Assembly: GCF_037042905.1 (NCBI RefSeq)
Contig: NC_087261.1
Coordinates: 18,350,917-18,414,916, forward strand
Source of the DNA: Lytechinus pictus
Lineage: Eukaryota > Echinodermata > Echinoidea > Temnopleuroida > Toxopneustidae
Direction of reading: 5' to 3'
DNA: 64,000 nt
The position numbers and the translations under genes are program-made. The notes under the pieces are model-generated. The model saw only the letters and a program-made list of their open reading frames with translations, searched no databases and was not told the DNA's origin. Below are positions 12,424-23,945 of this stretch, piece after piece. The stretch's first letter is position 1. Each line of letters begins with the position of its first letter.

Positions 12424-12610
12424 TAAAGGGAAGTTCATCCTGAAAAAAAGTTTGTGGTAAAATTACCAGAAAAAATACTGGTGAAGGTTTGAGGGCAATC
12501 CATCAAGGATTAATAACTTTTTAGAATTTTTACTTTTTGATTAGTGACGTAATGGTAAGAACCGAGCAGCTGCCCCATTTGTTATGAAGTATGAAATGCA
12601 TACAATTTCA
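12424..12610. repeat. Half of a TTAA-type MITE
   Basis: Begins cTTAAAGGGAAGTTCATCC, an end sequence like the TTAAAGGTCAAGTCCACCC end of the element at 40,499. The opposite end is missing, so this is a truncated copy. The right limit is a guess. Confidence 0.45.
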
Positions 12611-14011
12611 TTTGTTTAACGGATCATGATGACTATTCCCCCTTCAGGAGCGTTTGTGAAATAATCTGTCAGTTAATACATTTACATGTATAATAAAGAT
12701 CCCGATAAAAATTATGTTTATGTTATTTTTAGAAAGGACCTTGTTCAAAGGATAGAGCCTAGGTAGTGTTGCACGTCTATTCAACGAAAATTGATGACAT
12801 GGATGATAAGATATCTTGTCGCCAGAGCTCTTGTAAAAAAGTACATTCAGAGATTGGAATAGCATGACAATTTCTTTACGTATCCTTATAAAGCAGTGTC
12901 ACATTATACCAGTCTATGTTCATCAGCCTGTGACATAACGGTACAAGAAAAAAGTCTGGAAAACATGAGCACGGTAGCGGATCAGGGCCGGGCGCAGCAG
13001 AAATATTGTCCGCTGTATGTTAAGAATTTCCCCATTAATCATTCACATTAATAAAGCAACATCTACGAAAAATTACGTCGGCGACTCGTCTATTTAAACA
13101 TGTGTTATTTGCATCCCCTATATTTCAAAATTTTGGAACCGCCATTGTAAACGTGATTGTTTATACAATACCCGTATAGTATAGAGGCAATAACTATGGT
13201 GTTTCTTTTTTAGGAAGATCTAACTTTGAGCTCGTTCAACTGTGATCAAGGGGGTGAAATAGGTATGCGTTATTTATTAATTGCTCATTTTTTAAATACC
13301 AGGTGTCTTTCCTATATTTTAAAGACATTGGAGGTGAAACATGTATTAAATACTAGACTTTTTTTTTACCTGTCTAAACTATAAACAAAAAGAACGATGG
13401 TTGAAACACATAGACTGTACACACTCACATTTCGCTATAATGGAACGTTCTAAAAGAGGAAGCAGTATTCAGTTTAATCCAAGCTGACATATACAATAAC
13501 TATATTTTAGTGGTCCTCGTGAATGTTCACTCTATACCTTTTTGTATCCAGTTGGGATGGTAAGTCTTGATATATACATATAATTTCTTTCGCCAGCGCA
13601 TATTTTAAATTGTTTGTAGAAAATTTATATCAGATCATTTATCCTAGTAGTGATATGTTGGTAAACGTATTAAGCATGTCTCCTTCTCAAGACAATTTAA
13701 GATCGTAAGAGAGAGTTGCACGAAAGGAGAAAACAAAGTATAGAATTGACTAAAATTGAATCAACTTTTGTTTCCACAAAATGGGTGACGCAACTTAGGC
13801 TTTGCTTTAGAGTTCCTTTTTAAACTTAAACCAATGATGTAGGAAATATCGTTGCTTGTACAGTTGTAAGAAAATATAACAGCCACAATTAAAGTATTTT
13901 CCATCTTTTTTTATTTGCGGCTAAGTAGTGTATTATGCCCGATCATATAATTTGCTATAGCTTGTAACCCGTGGACACATTGGTCATTATTTTAATTATT
14001 ATAATTATTAT
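12611..14011. other. Region upstream of the plexin gene, no feature recognised
   Basis: AT-rich. It could hold the promoter or a first non-coding exon of the plexin gene, because the first coding exon is preceded by a clear acceptor. No core promoter motif can be supported. Confidence 0.35.
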
Positions 14012-14388
14012 TGTTATTTTGGCATTACCTGTGCCTGGGAGGCGAAAAGCGAACTGAATCAATAATGACCCGCATGTCTCTCATCCCGATATAACTGATT
14101 GGGGAGTGCAGGTGGACCACTACACCGCGGTTTCCCCTTACTCTTGTACGAATGGTGCAGTGTGTTCTCGTGCAAAGGGGGTGACTCTCCTTTACACGGG
14201 GCCTCCATTTAAAGTCCTATTCGAGGGACGAAGTGTTTTCCACTGTAACATAGCATGCATCTATGGGACAGAGGAGAGACGTCTACACGCAACACAGGCT
14301 TCAGTCATCCGTCTGGGGTGTACTCGAACCCACGACCTTTGTTTCAACATGTTTACAGACTTTACCGGCTGAGCCAAGTTAGCCCCCC
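14012..14388 (-). mobile_element. tRNA-derived SINE, second family
   Basis: On the minus strand the head reads GGCTAACTTGGCTCAGCCGG, then GGTAAAGTC, and the B box GGTTCGAGTACACC (complement near 14,319-14,333). The body continues to about 14,012. A-box and B-box spacing is as in tRNA. Its body differs from the SINE at 4,341, so it is a separate family. It lies 0.6 kb upstream of the first coding plexin exon. Confidence 0.7.
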
Positions 14389-14958
14389 CATGCTTATTAA
14401 TCAGATTTTTACTACATGCACAATTATAATAGACAATCGATTATTTCAAAGACTACATTTATATTGACAACGCATTTGTTTGTGGCTTTAATGGTTTTAC
14501 TATTTTGTCATTAGACTTGCTTCATTTTCTTTTTCGTCACCATGGTCACATGACATTATATACTTCCGATTTCGATATATTTCTCGCCCCCTCTACCAAT
14601 TTACAATTTACCATGGTGTATTCTTAGCCCTCCAGCCATGCCAGAGGGGGCGTATACCTTTTGTTTAACTATGACTCAAAGTTTCCCTATCAATCACATT
14701 GTGTTGCCATAAATGTCTTCGCCAAGGCACAACGATCGATCCAATGTAATGTTCTAGGTGACGTTTTTTATACTCGCAGATTTTCTCTTCTAAAACATTT
14801 CAACGTTTAACAGGTTTCAGGGATATTATGATTTACTATACATGTAGTTTGAAACTAATGCGCATAGTATAGTCTCAGATGTAAAGAAAAAAAGCGTCCT
14901 TATTAGAACATCTGTGGTTCATAAATGCTATTTCACTCACTTCGTTTTTTTTATGCAG
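14389..14958. other. Probable intron end before the first coding plexin exon
   Basis: Ends with a pyrimidine tract and acceptor 'cttcgttttttttatgcag' at 14,940-14,958, which implies a 5' non-coding exon further upstream. No other feature is visible. Confidence 0.5.
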
Positions 14959-16010
14959 ACTGTGAATTAACAAAGAAGCCTTGATGCAGAATAAAAAGGA
15001 CATGGCGCGGAATAGACCACATAATATGAAGAGAGCATATGTGCTCTATCTGGGTCTCATAATATTTCACTTCAAATCAATCCAATCAGCTCCCCTCTCC
15101 TCCTACTTGGTATCTTCATTTACACCTTCCGATCCTGACTCCAACCTACCGTTCAACCACATCGCCATCAACAACATCACTGGCGACATCTATATAGGAG
15201 CACGAGAGAGGCTCTACCAACTCGACTCTAACCTGGCTCTAAAAGAGACTGTGGACACTGGAAAGTGCTATTATCCGAATAGAGATTATATTAATGATAA
15301 CAAACTATTAGTGGTGGTGATAACACCTCAGCATTATAAGCTGATTTCATGCGGTGGCTGTGGCAGTGATTGCCAGCAAAAGGACTTGGCTAATATATCC
15401 GTTGATCTGGGATATTTACGTAATACTGAATATGTTGTTGCAACAGGAGACCTACCAACTGTGGGAGTCGTGGCTCCTGGTGCCGATTATGAATGGAATG
15501 GAATGGGTAATCTAGATGAATCATTTTATCTATTTACTGGAATCAGTGGTAGAGGAGGCCATACAGAGATCACTTTCATATCAAAGCGTAGTCTTTCAGA
15601 CCTGCAATCACATCAAAATATACCTGGCCCCGTCGTGCATAGCCATTATGAGAACTATTTTAAACACAAGAGGTGAGAAAACTTATCTCGGACGTATTTG
15701 TCGTAGTTCAAGCGACGAAAACTTCGAATCGTACACGGAGATAGAGCTGCAATGTGCACATGGTGGATCTCGGAATATTATCCAATCGGCTTTCATTGGA
15801 CCAGCAGGATCCCAGTTAGCTGAATCAATGAATATCAACACCACGGATGACGTATTGTACGCGGTATTTTCATCTACATCTTCGTCTTCTCTTTGTGTGT
15901 ATACGATGATCGATGTCCAGCAGGGCTTTGAAAATGCTATCTTAGGTTGCATTCTAGGAGAGGGCACTGGCACTGAGAATAGTTTCCTTTTTGAAAGTAA
16001 ATGTGAAAAG
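14959..16010 (+). CDS. Plexin exon 1 (first coding): signal peptide and most of Sema; internal frame break
   Basis: The first ATG is at 14,984, and a better signal peptide starts at the in-frame MKRAYVLYLGLIIFHFKS with a small-residue site near QSA. Sema motifs follow: NHIAINNITGDIYIGARERL, CGGCGSDC, then SFYLFTG. The frame ends at TGA 15,674, but the next frame (+1) continues at once with TYLGRICR, a conserved plexin Sema phrase, and TEIELQC. One nucleotide is therefore extra between about 15,640 and 15,673; the T run at 15,657-15,660 is one candidate. AGAG|GTGAGA at 15,671 looks like a donor, but coding similarity resumes within 10 nt, so no intron fits. The exon ends GAAAAG|GTAAGT at 16,010, phase 0. 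Confidence 0.85.
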
Positions 16011-19000
16011 GTAAGTTGTTTTGATTTGATGACCATGAATGATTGTTCTTTTTTTTTTTTTTTTTTTTGGGGGGGGGGTAAATTTATCTATTTAGATTGT
16101 CAAATTAAAATCGTAATTAAATTAGTTCAGGTTTGTCAAGGTTTTCCTTCTCGCGATTATACCAGACTGGTAGGTTTGCTTTGCCCCCACATGCACACCT
16201 GCATTGATTTGTTAATGAAAAGAACCAGAACCAAACATTCGTGCCCTCGGTTTCTTTACACTCTACCCTGAACAAAAATAATTAATTCAAAACAAAAATC
16301 CTACAGACGTTATCTTAAAAAAATCATTGCAACATTGAAATCTGACGAGATTCTGTAACTTGTGAAATTCGAAATCAAAGAACAAGAGAACATGCAAAAA
16401 ATCCAATTTCAAAGATTAATCCTTCAATTCAAGATGAATATAGCGCAATTCCTACGAGACCTGAGGTATAAAAATTTGAGATGTTGGTTTCATAACTATG
16501 TGTACGTGAAACGATAAACCCTGCGATGACCCAGGGAAAGGGGGCTAGCCCAGTGGAATCAAAGAGAGGAGAAATAAGAGATGAAAGGATATATAACAGA
16601 CAAAAATATCCCCCAAATACTGATAAACATATAAATATAATGCAAAGGAGGTGTCGTGACGAATTTACATGCATCCCGCCTCCCACCTCCACACACACAC
16701 GCACCAAAAATGAAGGAAAGTGTGAACAATGCCGTGACAGTAAACAGCAACTCTCCAAGGTTGTTGCTCCGCTCCATCATGTCCAGGTAGGATCCATCAT
16801 GTTAACCCCCCCCCCCTTGAGCAATAAATACAGACAGAAAGCATAAATTAAATTATTATTGTTTTATTTTTTAAATAACATTACACGTTCGTCTTTATTC
16901 AGATTAGCCGGGGCCTTAAGTCAACATAATATTTCGAACCAGGTAGAAGAGAGTCTGCTTGCAGATTTCCTTCTACCTAGTAATGTAAGGTATAAAAAAA
17001 CACAGACACGCACTTATATCTTTGATTGTTCAAAATTCATTCTTTGCCGAGCAAGAGCTGCGGATCAAATTGCAATCACAAAATGATTGTAATTTGTTCG
17101 CAGCTCTTGCTCGGCAAAGAATAAAGTTTGAACAATCAAAGATATAAGTGTGTGTTTATTGTTTCAACTTACATTACTATGTGAGGTATAAATATACGTC
17201 ATTGCAGAGGATTTTCTCTTGTGTTATTTTTTTAGAAGCCCTCCCTCCCCATGAACGATTGATAATCCTCCGCACCAACATCCATGTTTAAAATATACAG
17301 TGCGTCCCAGAAAAAACGAAACCGAGATTTAGCGATGATTTGTCATAACTTAATCACAAATAAAATAAACAAATGACCTACCAATGTAAAGCTTAGAATC
17401 TCTTCTTTCATTTGACATTACTTAGATTATTTTTTCTTCACGCATTAGTGAGCAAAGACAATTTGAAGAGGGGATACCAAAAAGTCATTTGGCGGGTTGT
17501 ATCTGGCTTTCAAAAGGAAAACCGCATTTTTAAAAAGTTCAGTATCTGCTCTTTAATTTGATACATCAATTACAGAAAATGGTCAAGAAATACCAAAGTT
17601 CTGGTTATTTGAAATAAGGGTTGAAACTCAATAATTTCATAAAATGAAGAGGTTTTACAGGCTAGCGTTCAAACTCACTCGACACTCCGTTTTGTTTACG
17701 ATCAGCCATGCATTAAGTCTTTTGTTAACCATGCGATAGCTTCTGTGGGAAACCTGTGGAAAATTCAAGCCTTATTTCAAATAACCAGAACTTTGTTATT
17801 TCTTGACCATTTTCTTTAGTTGAGGTATGAAATTAAAGAACAGATATTGAACTTTTAAGACATGTGATTTTCCTTTTTAAATTCAGATATCCCCTGCCAA
17901 GTGAGCTTTTGGTATCCTTTCTTCAAATTGTTTTTGCTCACTCATGCGTGAAGGAGAAATGATCTAAGTAATGTCAGATGAAAGAGGAGATTCTAAGCTT
18001 TACATTGGTAGGTCATTTGTTTTTTTTTATTTGTGTTTAAGTTATGATAAATCATCGCTAAATCTCGGTTTCGTTTTTTCTGGGACGCACTGTATAATTC
18101 AATGATAAAGCAATGCAAAATATAGTACAATTTGAAAAAGTGTCTTTCCATACCACCAAAACAACACAAGTAGTCATGCATTTTCCTCACTTGATCCTGC
18201 CAATAAATTAATCTTTGTTTTATACCTACACGTTAACACTACATAAATCGATTATGCTGAATATATTCAGGTGCCGTGGCCGAGTGGTCTATGGTGCCTT
18301 GCTAATTCCGGAGCTTCGTTATTCCGAAGGTTCGCCGGATATTCCAAAGGTTCGTTAGTCCGAAAACGAAATGAGCTTCGTAATTCCGAAGGTTCGTTAG
18401 TCCGAAAACGAAGTGAGGTTCGTAATTCCGTAGGTTCGTTAGTCCAAAAACTAAATGATTGACGAACCATATTTCGTTTTCGGACTAACGAACCTTTGGA
18501 ACAACGAACCTTATTTCTTTGTCAGATTAAATAAACTTCGGAACAACGAACCTTATTTCGTTTTCGGATTAACGAACCTTATTTCGTTTTCGGATTATCG
18601 AAACTTTGGAATAACTAACCTTCGGAATAACGCCACAAATGATCGGATTGACGAACCCTTTTACGTTTTCGGCTTAACGAACATCGAGGTATAGGCAATT
18701 TACGTGTTTCGGAATTACGAACCTTCGGAATTACGAAGTGTAACCGAAAGTCCGGGGTTCGATCCCCGGCCAGCACCTATGCCCGTGAGCAAGGTATTTA
18801 ATCGACAATGCTCTTTTATCCTGCTTTGAAATAAATGAAAATGCCATACGCATTCTTTGTAACTAGGTGTGCGCTTGTTTAAAAAAAATATTCACTTCAC
18901 TCTAAGTCATGTATTCCTGCCCACCAAATGCTTTCACCTGACAGTATCCCGCTACGAATTACACACCACCGGAATGGTACCCGTGTAGAGTTACATTTGA

Positions 19001-22000
19001 AGACGGGTATGTACTGTACAGGTATGTCAGTGCAACGAATCCCCTTTCTGCCTCACCCACCACTACTATCCCTAGTGTGACTTCAACCTCGATTGTGACA
19101 ACCATAGAAAGACATCACACAGTGGCATTCATAGGAGATACAGAAGGAAGCCTACATAAGGTACGTGTACCAGGGTCCCGTCTTACAATGAGATACGATT
19201 GATCCAATCAATCTCAGGTATATGGAAATCCATCAAATGTAAAAAAATTGTCTTTAGGAAGTTTGCTCAATGTCCTTTGAAAACGAAGAGAAGCATAGGG
19301 GAAGGCGGTGTAAGTTGTGACACTTTTTGCATTTTGCATGTTAGAATTGATATGACTAATACTATTGTAGAAATAAGTACCTTGCCTTTAAATTTGATTC
19401 TTGAGAAACATTTTTCACCTATATATAACTTACTACCCCCACACTGAAATTCATGGTGACCTTTGAAAAAAACAATATCAAATGGCTCAACTTGCCCCAT
19501 ATGTGGGGTAAGTTGAGCCATAAAAACTATGTACAAAATGTATGCGGGAAGAAGCAGTATGTATTTTTTTTAAAGGAGAATGAAACTCTTGGAGCAAGTT
19601 AGCTTTTGTGAAAGCAGAAAAATCAAAGAATAAGATCAACAAAACTTTGAGTAAAATAGGACTAGCAATAAAAGAGTTATGAGCATTTGAATGTCGAGAT
19701 CACTAATGCTATGGAGATCCTCCCATTGGCAATGCGACCAAGATCTGTGATGTCACACACGTACAACTCTCCCATTTGGACACTGAAAATATACCCCAAA
19801 ACATCTATTTTTGCTCATTCTAATCATATGACAAACGATTCATCAATGATATAATGTTGTGAAACCTCTGTACTTGTCATCTCATAAAGAGAACATCTCA
19901 CCTTGTGATAGACTCTATAAAAGTGAGAATATAAGTGAAATAAGTACTAAAGTAATGAGGGAGTTGTACGTGTGTGATATCACAGATCTTGGTCGCATTG
20001 CCGATGGGAGGATCTACATGGCACTGATTGGTTTTTCTCTTTGATATGGATTCAGCTGGTTTCAAGGGTTTCATTCTCCTTTAAAGTCTTTTCCCTTTTT
20101 AAATCTCTATAAATACTAACATCCTCTAAAAGTAAAATAACTATCATGTGAATTTGCACCTTTCTGCCTTCATATCAATGGCTCTTCAAGTTTTCTTTTA
20201 TTTTCTATTATACATTACCATCAGAATTACCATGGCTCAACTTGCCCCATGTTGGCTGGCTCAAAGTTCCCCAGTCCGAACTTAATTAAATATTTTCACA
20301 TTCACACACTTCTTATGCATCCATCATTTAAAAGACTATGAGAAGAATGAAGAACCATACCTGGACTAACAATATTGTTCTTATTTCTTTATTATTTAAA
20401 GACGTGTGTGGGTAAAATGCACTTATCTATCTTACACCCTTTTTTACTTTTTTGCTGAAATTTGTATTTTCCCTCTAAAATGTCTTTTTTGTTTTCTTTT
20501 GTTGTAATGGGTCATCAATACATGACAATACTACAATGTCTGACTCATTCTTTATTGGCCTGGGGTGGTGGCTCAACTTGCCCCTATGCTCAACTTACCC
20601 CGCCTACCCCTACTGAATTGTCAAGAAAAGAGTGAATGTATGAATATGCATCACTTCTAAAAAATATTTTAGATGTTTACATTGCTGGCTTCAATCATAA
20701 CTCTTTGGAAGACGGGGCCCAGGACTACCTCCCCGCCCCCTTCCACACACATCCAAACATTTTACACACACACCAAGCTGCACACCCATTGAGCCCTTTC
20801 TTTTTTTAGGAAAAGTCTGATGAATATTTTAGGGAATGAAATATTGTATATGCAAATGATCATACTCCTAGCGAATTTTTAACAGAAGAAAACTACAGAA
20901 AGGTTTTGTTTAAACAAATATCCTCAAGTTTATACACCATGATGAATATGCGTGGTTATATTAGTATTTACAAGTTATTTGGTAGCACAGCTTGTTTAAT
21001 GTGTAAAGTAGACCCTGCGGCAGAATACTCGTGTTGTCATGGGTCAGCTGAGCAGGGCGATCACCTAATTGTCTTAATGTCGCAATTTCTGTAGGCTTGT
21101 ATAGGCCTTTTTTCTAATTGGTAAATGTATATTTGTTTCGTATATATGTAGTTTTTTTTACGGATTATCTTCTCTTTTTTTTTAATTAACAGAAATGAAG
21201 TGACTGCAACATTATTTTCACAAACTGAATAATTGTGCAATTTTTTTTTATCTGATTAGTGTCGCCAATATTGATAACAATATTTCTTGAGAAATGAGCC
21301 AAGATGATTAATCTTATATGAATGCTCTATAATATTTTCAAAAAGTTCGTCATTTTCTTCTTACCCCTCCGTGCTTTTGAGTTGGCTTGAAAATGAAATT
21401 TTAAAAATGAAGACTGTTTAATTGAAGTCGTTTTCTTTATCTCAAATCTACCAGCACCGTGTCATCTTTAATTTTCTCTGACAAAATTATTCTCTATAAT
21501 TGATTATCTAACTATTCATCAAGAACAAATTCGTTCAGCTTCTCGTGTAAATAATGTATATTGCAACATGGACCTATATACGTCCATGATTGCAACAACA
21601 AGATAGACAGATAATGGGTTAAAAACGGTTTCAAAATATCACGTGGAAGTAGTTGTAAAGCCTCTTATCCATGATTAGACGAGAGCCATCAACACATCTC
21701 GGTTATGTGGTCGTCTTTTTTCTTCGTAATTTCTTCTATAAACTGTTAATTTTTTGATACATGTATTTCAAAGTAGGCCTTATATATTCGATATGTTAAA
21801 AGGCTGATTACCACTTGGTGTGTTTGTCAAAATAGATTAACATAGTGAACAGTTCTTTTGGGTACGTTTATGAAGATGTCTCTCTTGGAGGTGGATCTGT
21901 CTTACAAGAGATGTTCCTTGATGAATCAAAAGAGCAACTTACACTTGCTACAAGTTCAGACCGAGACTCGACTCAGGTGAGAATTTTATTGTACAAGCTT

Positions 22001-23911
22001 TATTTGAAATTAATGGAAGTTATTGGAAATTCATAAAAATAAGAATTTAATTACCAAATAGTACACATTGTGAGAGAAATATCCAGCAATGTAGTGCACT
22101 TGGTTAGATTTAATTAAATAAATGAGGAAAAGCGAATAACATAGTAAATTTTAGCGTTTTCATCACACGAAAGTGATAATCTTTGTTTCCTAAAGTTTTG
22201 AGATTTTCTTCTTTTGTGACATGAAAACGAACACCATGTGTTATTATTATAAAACATACTTTTGTATACCATTATGAGCTCTGGAATAAGCCCTTATTTT
22301 AATTAATAGAAAAGAAACCCAGTACAATATTTGTTTCCCTCTTCTACATTAATGTGAAGAATCGGGTTGTTACAATCGATATAGTCAACTGTGGACAGTA
22401 TCAGACCTGCGAGGAGTGCATTGGTGAGGATGGTGAAAATGATGGAGATCCTTACTGTGGATGGTGTACTCTTGAGGCGAGGTAAGTTTGCAGTATATTT
22501 ACTTTCCCTCTCCCCATAATTGACAAAGACCCTCATCAATGGCGTAACTACGGGGGGCGTGGGGGCACGTGCCCCGCAATCGGCTGACCAAAAAAAAAAA
22601 AAACGGGGAAAGGGAGAAAAAGAGGGAGAAAGGAAGAGAAACGGAATGGGAAAGAATACATTATTGTTATAATGTTATAATATATCATAATTATGTTATG
22701 TGTTATTACATAAGAAACATTTTTTTCATAACTTTACAAAACATACTTTGCTCAGGGCCTATGTCTTCATTGTTCCTGGTGCTCGCATTGTCTGTTTAAC
22801 GAGATATATAATCCTGTCATACTGAAACCTCCCGTTTTCGAGTCAATATACACAGTACTGCCAAATATTTTTCCTCGCACTTCGAGTTATTGTTTTATGT
22901 ACAATATTATGCTTTTTTTAATGACTACTTAAAGTGACTACTGCTTACATTTGCAATAGTTGATTAGTGAAGTATGTCTGCTCTCCATGAATTTCTAGAA
23001 TCAGTCCTTAAAATGTCCCTTTTTCTGATGTGAATATCAAAAATTTTCAGCTCGCGCTTCGCGCTCGCATCATTTGGTTAGTGACCTTATGGTCTTCGTG
23101 AATTTTTACAAAAAAGCCTTAAAATGCCCCTCTTTAGGTCTGAATTTCCTACATTTTCAGCTGGCGCTTCGCGCTCGCAAGATTTGATTAGTGAGAAGGG
23201 TATGTTAATCATGATTACAAGTGCTTTATGTGCATGTTTAGATGTAATTCTAACAAAATCAGCAAGCGCTTATTGGTACTCGCTTTAGATGGCTATGGTG
23301 AGATGTGTATACTCTTAATGAATGAAAATCTTCCTGTTTGGGGGTCAATTTTTACAAAAATTTCAGCTCGCATTATTTAGCTAGACAGGTACGTATTATG
23401 ATTACAAAAGATTAATTATAGTGTTCCTTTTTAGGTCTGAATATTAAAAATTTTAAGCTCGCGCTTCGCGCTCACATTATTTGAGATACATATCCGCTTA
23501 ATGGCACCCTCCTTAAAATGTCTCTATTAAGTCAGTATACCTGGCAATTGGGTGCGCTTCGCGAGCTCACTAAGTGACTCAAAATTTTTGCTGGTGCCCC
23601 CCCCCAATGCCGTTACCCACGGTACGCCACTGACCCTCATAATAATCATTGGATTTGAATTAGGCCTAATTATATATCACTTTTTCAATATACATCTGTA
23701 TCTCCTTTCTTTATGTTCTTATTTACATTGTCACTGTGCAATAAACCAAAAGAACAGCATTATATACAATAAAATTTAGCATAAAATATATACATATTTT
23801 ATACGCAGGGGCGTCGATCCATTTTTCAGATTGGGGGGGCAAAATCATAAATTAACGTTCCAAAGGCGCTCGATCAAAAAAAATGAACAAACCGCCCCCC
23901 ACACACATAGG

Positions 23912-23945
<34 letters not shown>

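Noticed and set aside
15673-15690. Intron starting at AGAG|GTGAGA to explain the Sema frame break
   Set aside because: Conserved Sema coding resumes within about 10 nt, far below any spliceosomal intron length.
18303-18745. CRISPR-like array of ttcgttattccgaagg units
   Set aside because: Units are contiguous, vary in length and flip orientation; no unique spacers, and the context is an animal genome.
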